Positions 11,658 through 12,110 of a stretch of DNA of 12,110 nt are shown here, one piece after another. The position numbers and the translations under genes are program-made. The stretch covers positions 1 through 12,110 of the forward strand of contig CAIVJV010000131.1 in assembly GCA_903906325.1 (NCBI GenBank). The letters are read 5' to 3'. The notes under the pieces are model-generated. The model had not been told where the DNA came from. It saw nothing but the letters and a program-made list of their open reading frames with translations, and did no database searches. Position 1 is the first letter of the stretch, and each line of letters begins with the position of its first letter. This DNA comes from an uncultured Gemmatimonadota bacterium (GTDB lineage Bacteria > Gemmatimonadota > Gemmatimonadetes > Gemmatimonadales > Gemmatimonadaceae).

Positions 11658-12110
11658 GTCCGCCGTGATCCGCTGGCCAAGGAGTCCCTGGAGCCATCGC
11701 GCCGGGAGGAAGCGGATGTACGGCGGCAGGACGCCGTCGTGCCGCGTGCGCCACGTGAGGAAGATCACGCGATGCTCGAGAAAGTTCAGTGCCGCCCCAA
11801 GGTCCCAGATGGGTGGGACGAGGATCGTGACCTGACGCCCCACCCGTCGCAATTCCGCGAACATCGCGGCGGGATCGTCCACATGCTCGAGGGTATGGCT
11901 GCACAGCACCTGGCCGAACGCCCCGTCGGCATGTGGGAGTCGCGTGACATCGGTCACCTGCTCGAACCGCGGCACCGGGCCATGTCGCACGATGTCGGCA
12001 TTGATCCCGCCGCCGTCGGTGGTCCCACAGCAGATGTTGTAATCCCAGCGCCGCTCGGCGAGCACCCGCCGCTTGAGGACGCGATAGCTCAGGTGATTGA
12101 GCCCCGCGAG
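11649..12110 (-). CDS. Class I SAM-dependent methyltransferase, 5' end outside the window
   Basis: The minus-strand frame stays open from the stop at 11649 to the window edge. A GTG at 12065 lies inside it, but the codons upstream (LAGLNHLSYRVLKRR) look like coding sequence, so the gene very likely starts beyond 12110. Visible parts, numbered from the GTG at 12065: CCGTTDGGGINADIV near 12-26 in place of the usual glycine-rich SAM loop, followed by the acidic end of strand 2 (NADI); VTDVTRLPHADGAFGQVLCS near 37-56, the typical 'D-xxLP-dxxFD' segment; and HTLEHVDDP at 57-65, the Methyltransf_11 motif. The C-terminal part (ILVPPIWDLGAALNFLEHRV) belongs to a subgroup I cannot name. The substrate is unknown; small molecule, lipid or sugar are all possible. 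Confidence 0.8.
   Translation of the reverse strand, partial: LAGLNHLSYRVLKRRVLAERRWDYNICCGTTDGGGINADIVRHGPVPRFEQVTDVTRLPHADGAFGQVLCSHTLEHVDDPAAMFAELRRVGRQVTILVPPIWDLGAALNFLEHRVIFLTWRTRHDGVLPPYIRFLPARWLQGLLGQRITADAP

Overview
The window is a compact, very GC-rich bacterial chromosome segment carrying ordinary genes. It has ten protein genes (one running off the right edge) and two tRNA genes, and almost no intergenic DNA. There is no insertion sequence, phage gene, CRISPR array or toxin-antitoxin pair that I can support. Protein style and gene set (VC1184-type PLP enzyme, class II photolyase, plant-type glutamate-cysteine ligase, YfiT-type DinB protein) suggest Gemmatimonadota or another high-GC, free-living aerobic group. 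That assignment is an inference from memory, not a database result.

Layout, left to right. (1) 11-2466, plus strand: a cysteine-desulfurase-like PLP enzyme, joined by a GTGA overlap to a lipoprotein of unknown function. (2) 2325-4250, minus strand: glutathione synthetase (gshB) followed by ribonuclease Z (rnz). The end of rnz runs about 140 bp into the end of the lipoprotein frame, in convergent orientation. (3) 4290-5666, plus strand: glutamate-cysteine ligase (gshA), divergent from gshB across only 39 bp, so both glutathione steps share one intergenic region. (4) 5677-9850, minus strand: class II CPD photolyase, a PaiA-like acetyltransferase (ATGA overlap) and a SulP-STAS-cyclic-nucleotide-domain transporter. 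(5) 9936-10008: tRNA-Ala(CGC), then a strong terminator. (6) 10195-10878: an SRAP/HMCES (YedK-like) abasic-site protein, convergent with a YfiT-like DinB protein (10894-11418). (7) 11506-11578: tRNA-Gln(CTG) with a recognisable promoter and a U-rich terminator. (8) 11649-12110: the 3' part of a SAM methyltransferase.

Functionally the window combines glutathione synthesis (gshA, gshB), tRNA 3' processing (rnz) plus two tRNAs, and DNA damage protection (photolyase, SRAP protein). The SulP fusion is probably an anion transporter under a nucleotide or sulfhydryl/STAS type of control.

The most interesting signal is at the level of gene starts and stops. Five of the seven starts that are not translationally coupled (rnz, gshB, SulP, SRAP, DinB) have a -10-like hexamer TANNNT ending 6 or 7 nt before the ATG and no Shine-Dalgarno sequence. 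This predicts leaderless mRNAs. In addition, three minus-strand genes that end their units (rnz, SulP, methyltransferase) have their stop codon in the loop of a GC-rich hairpin.
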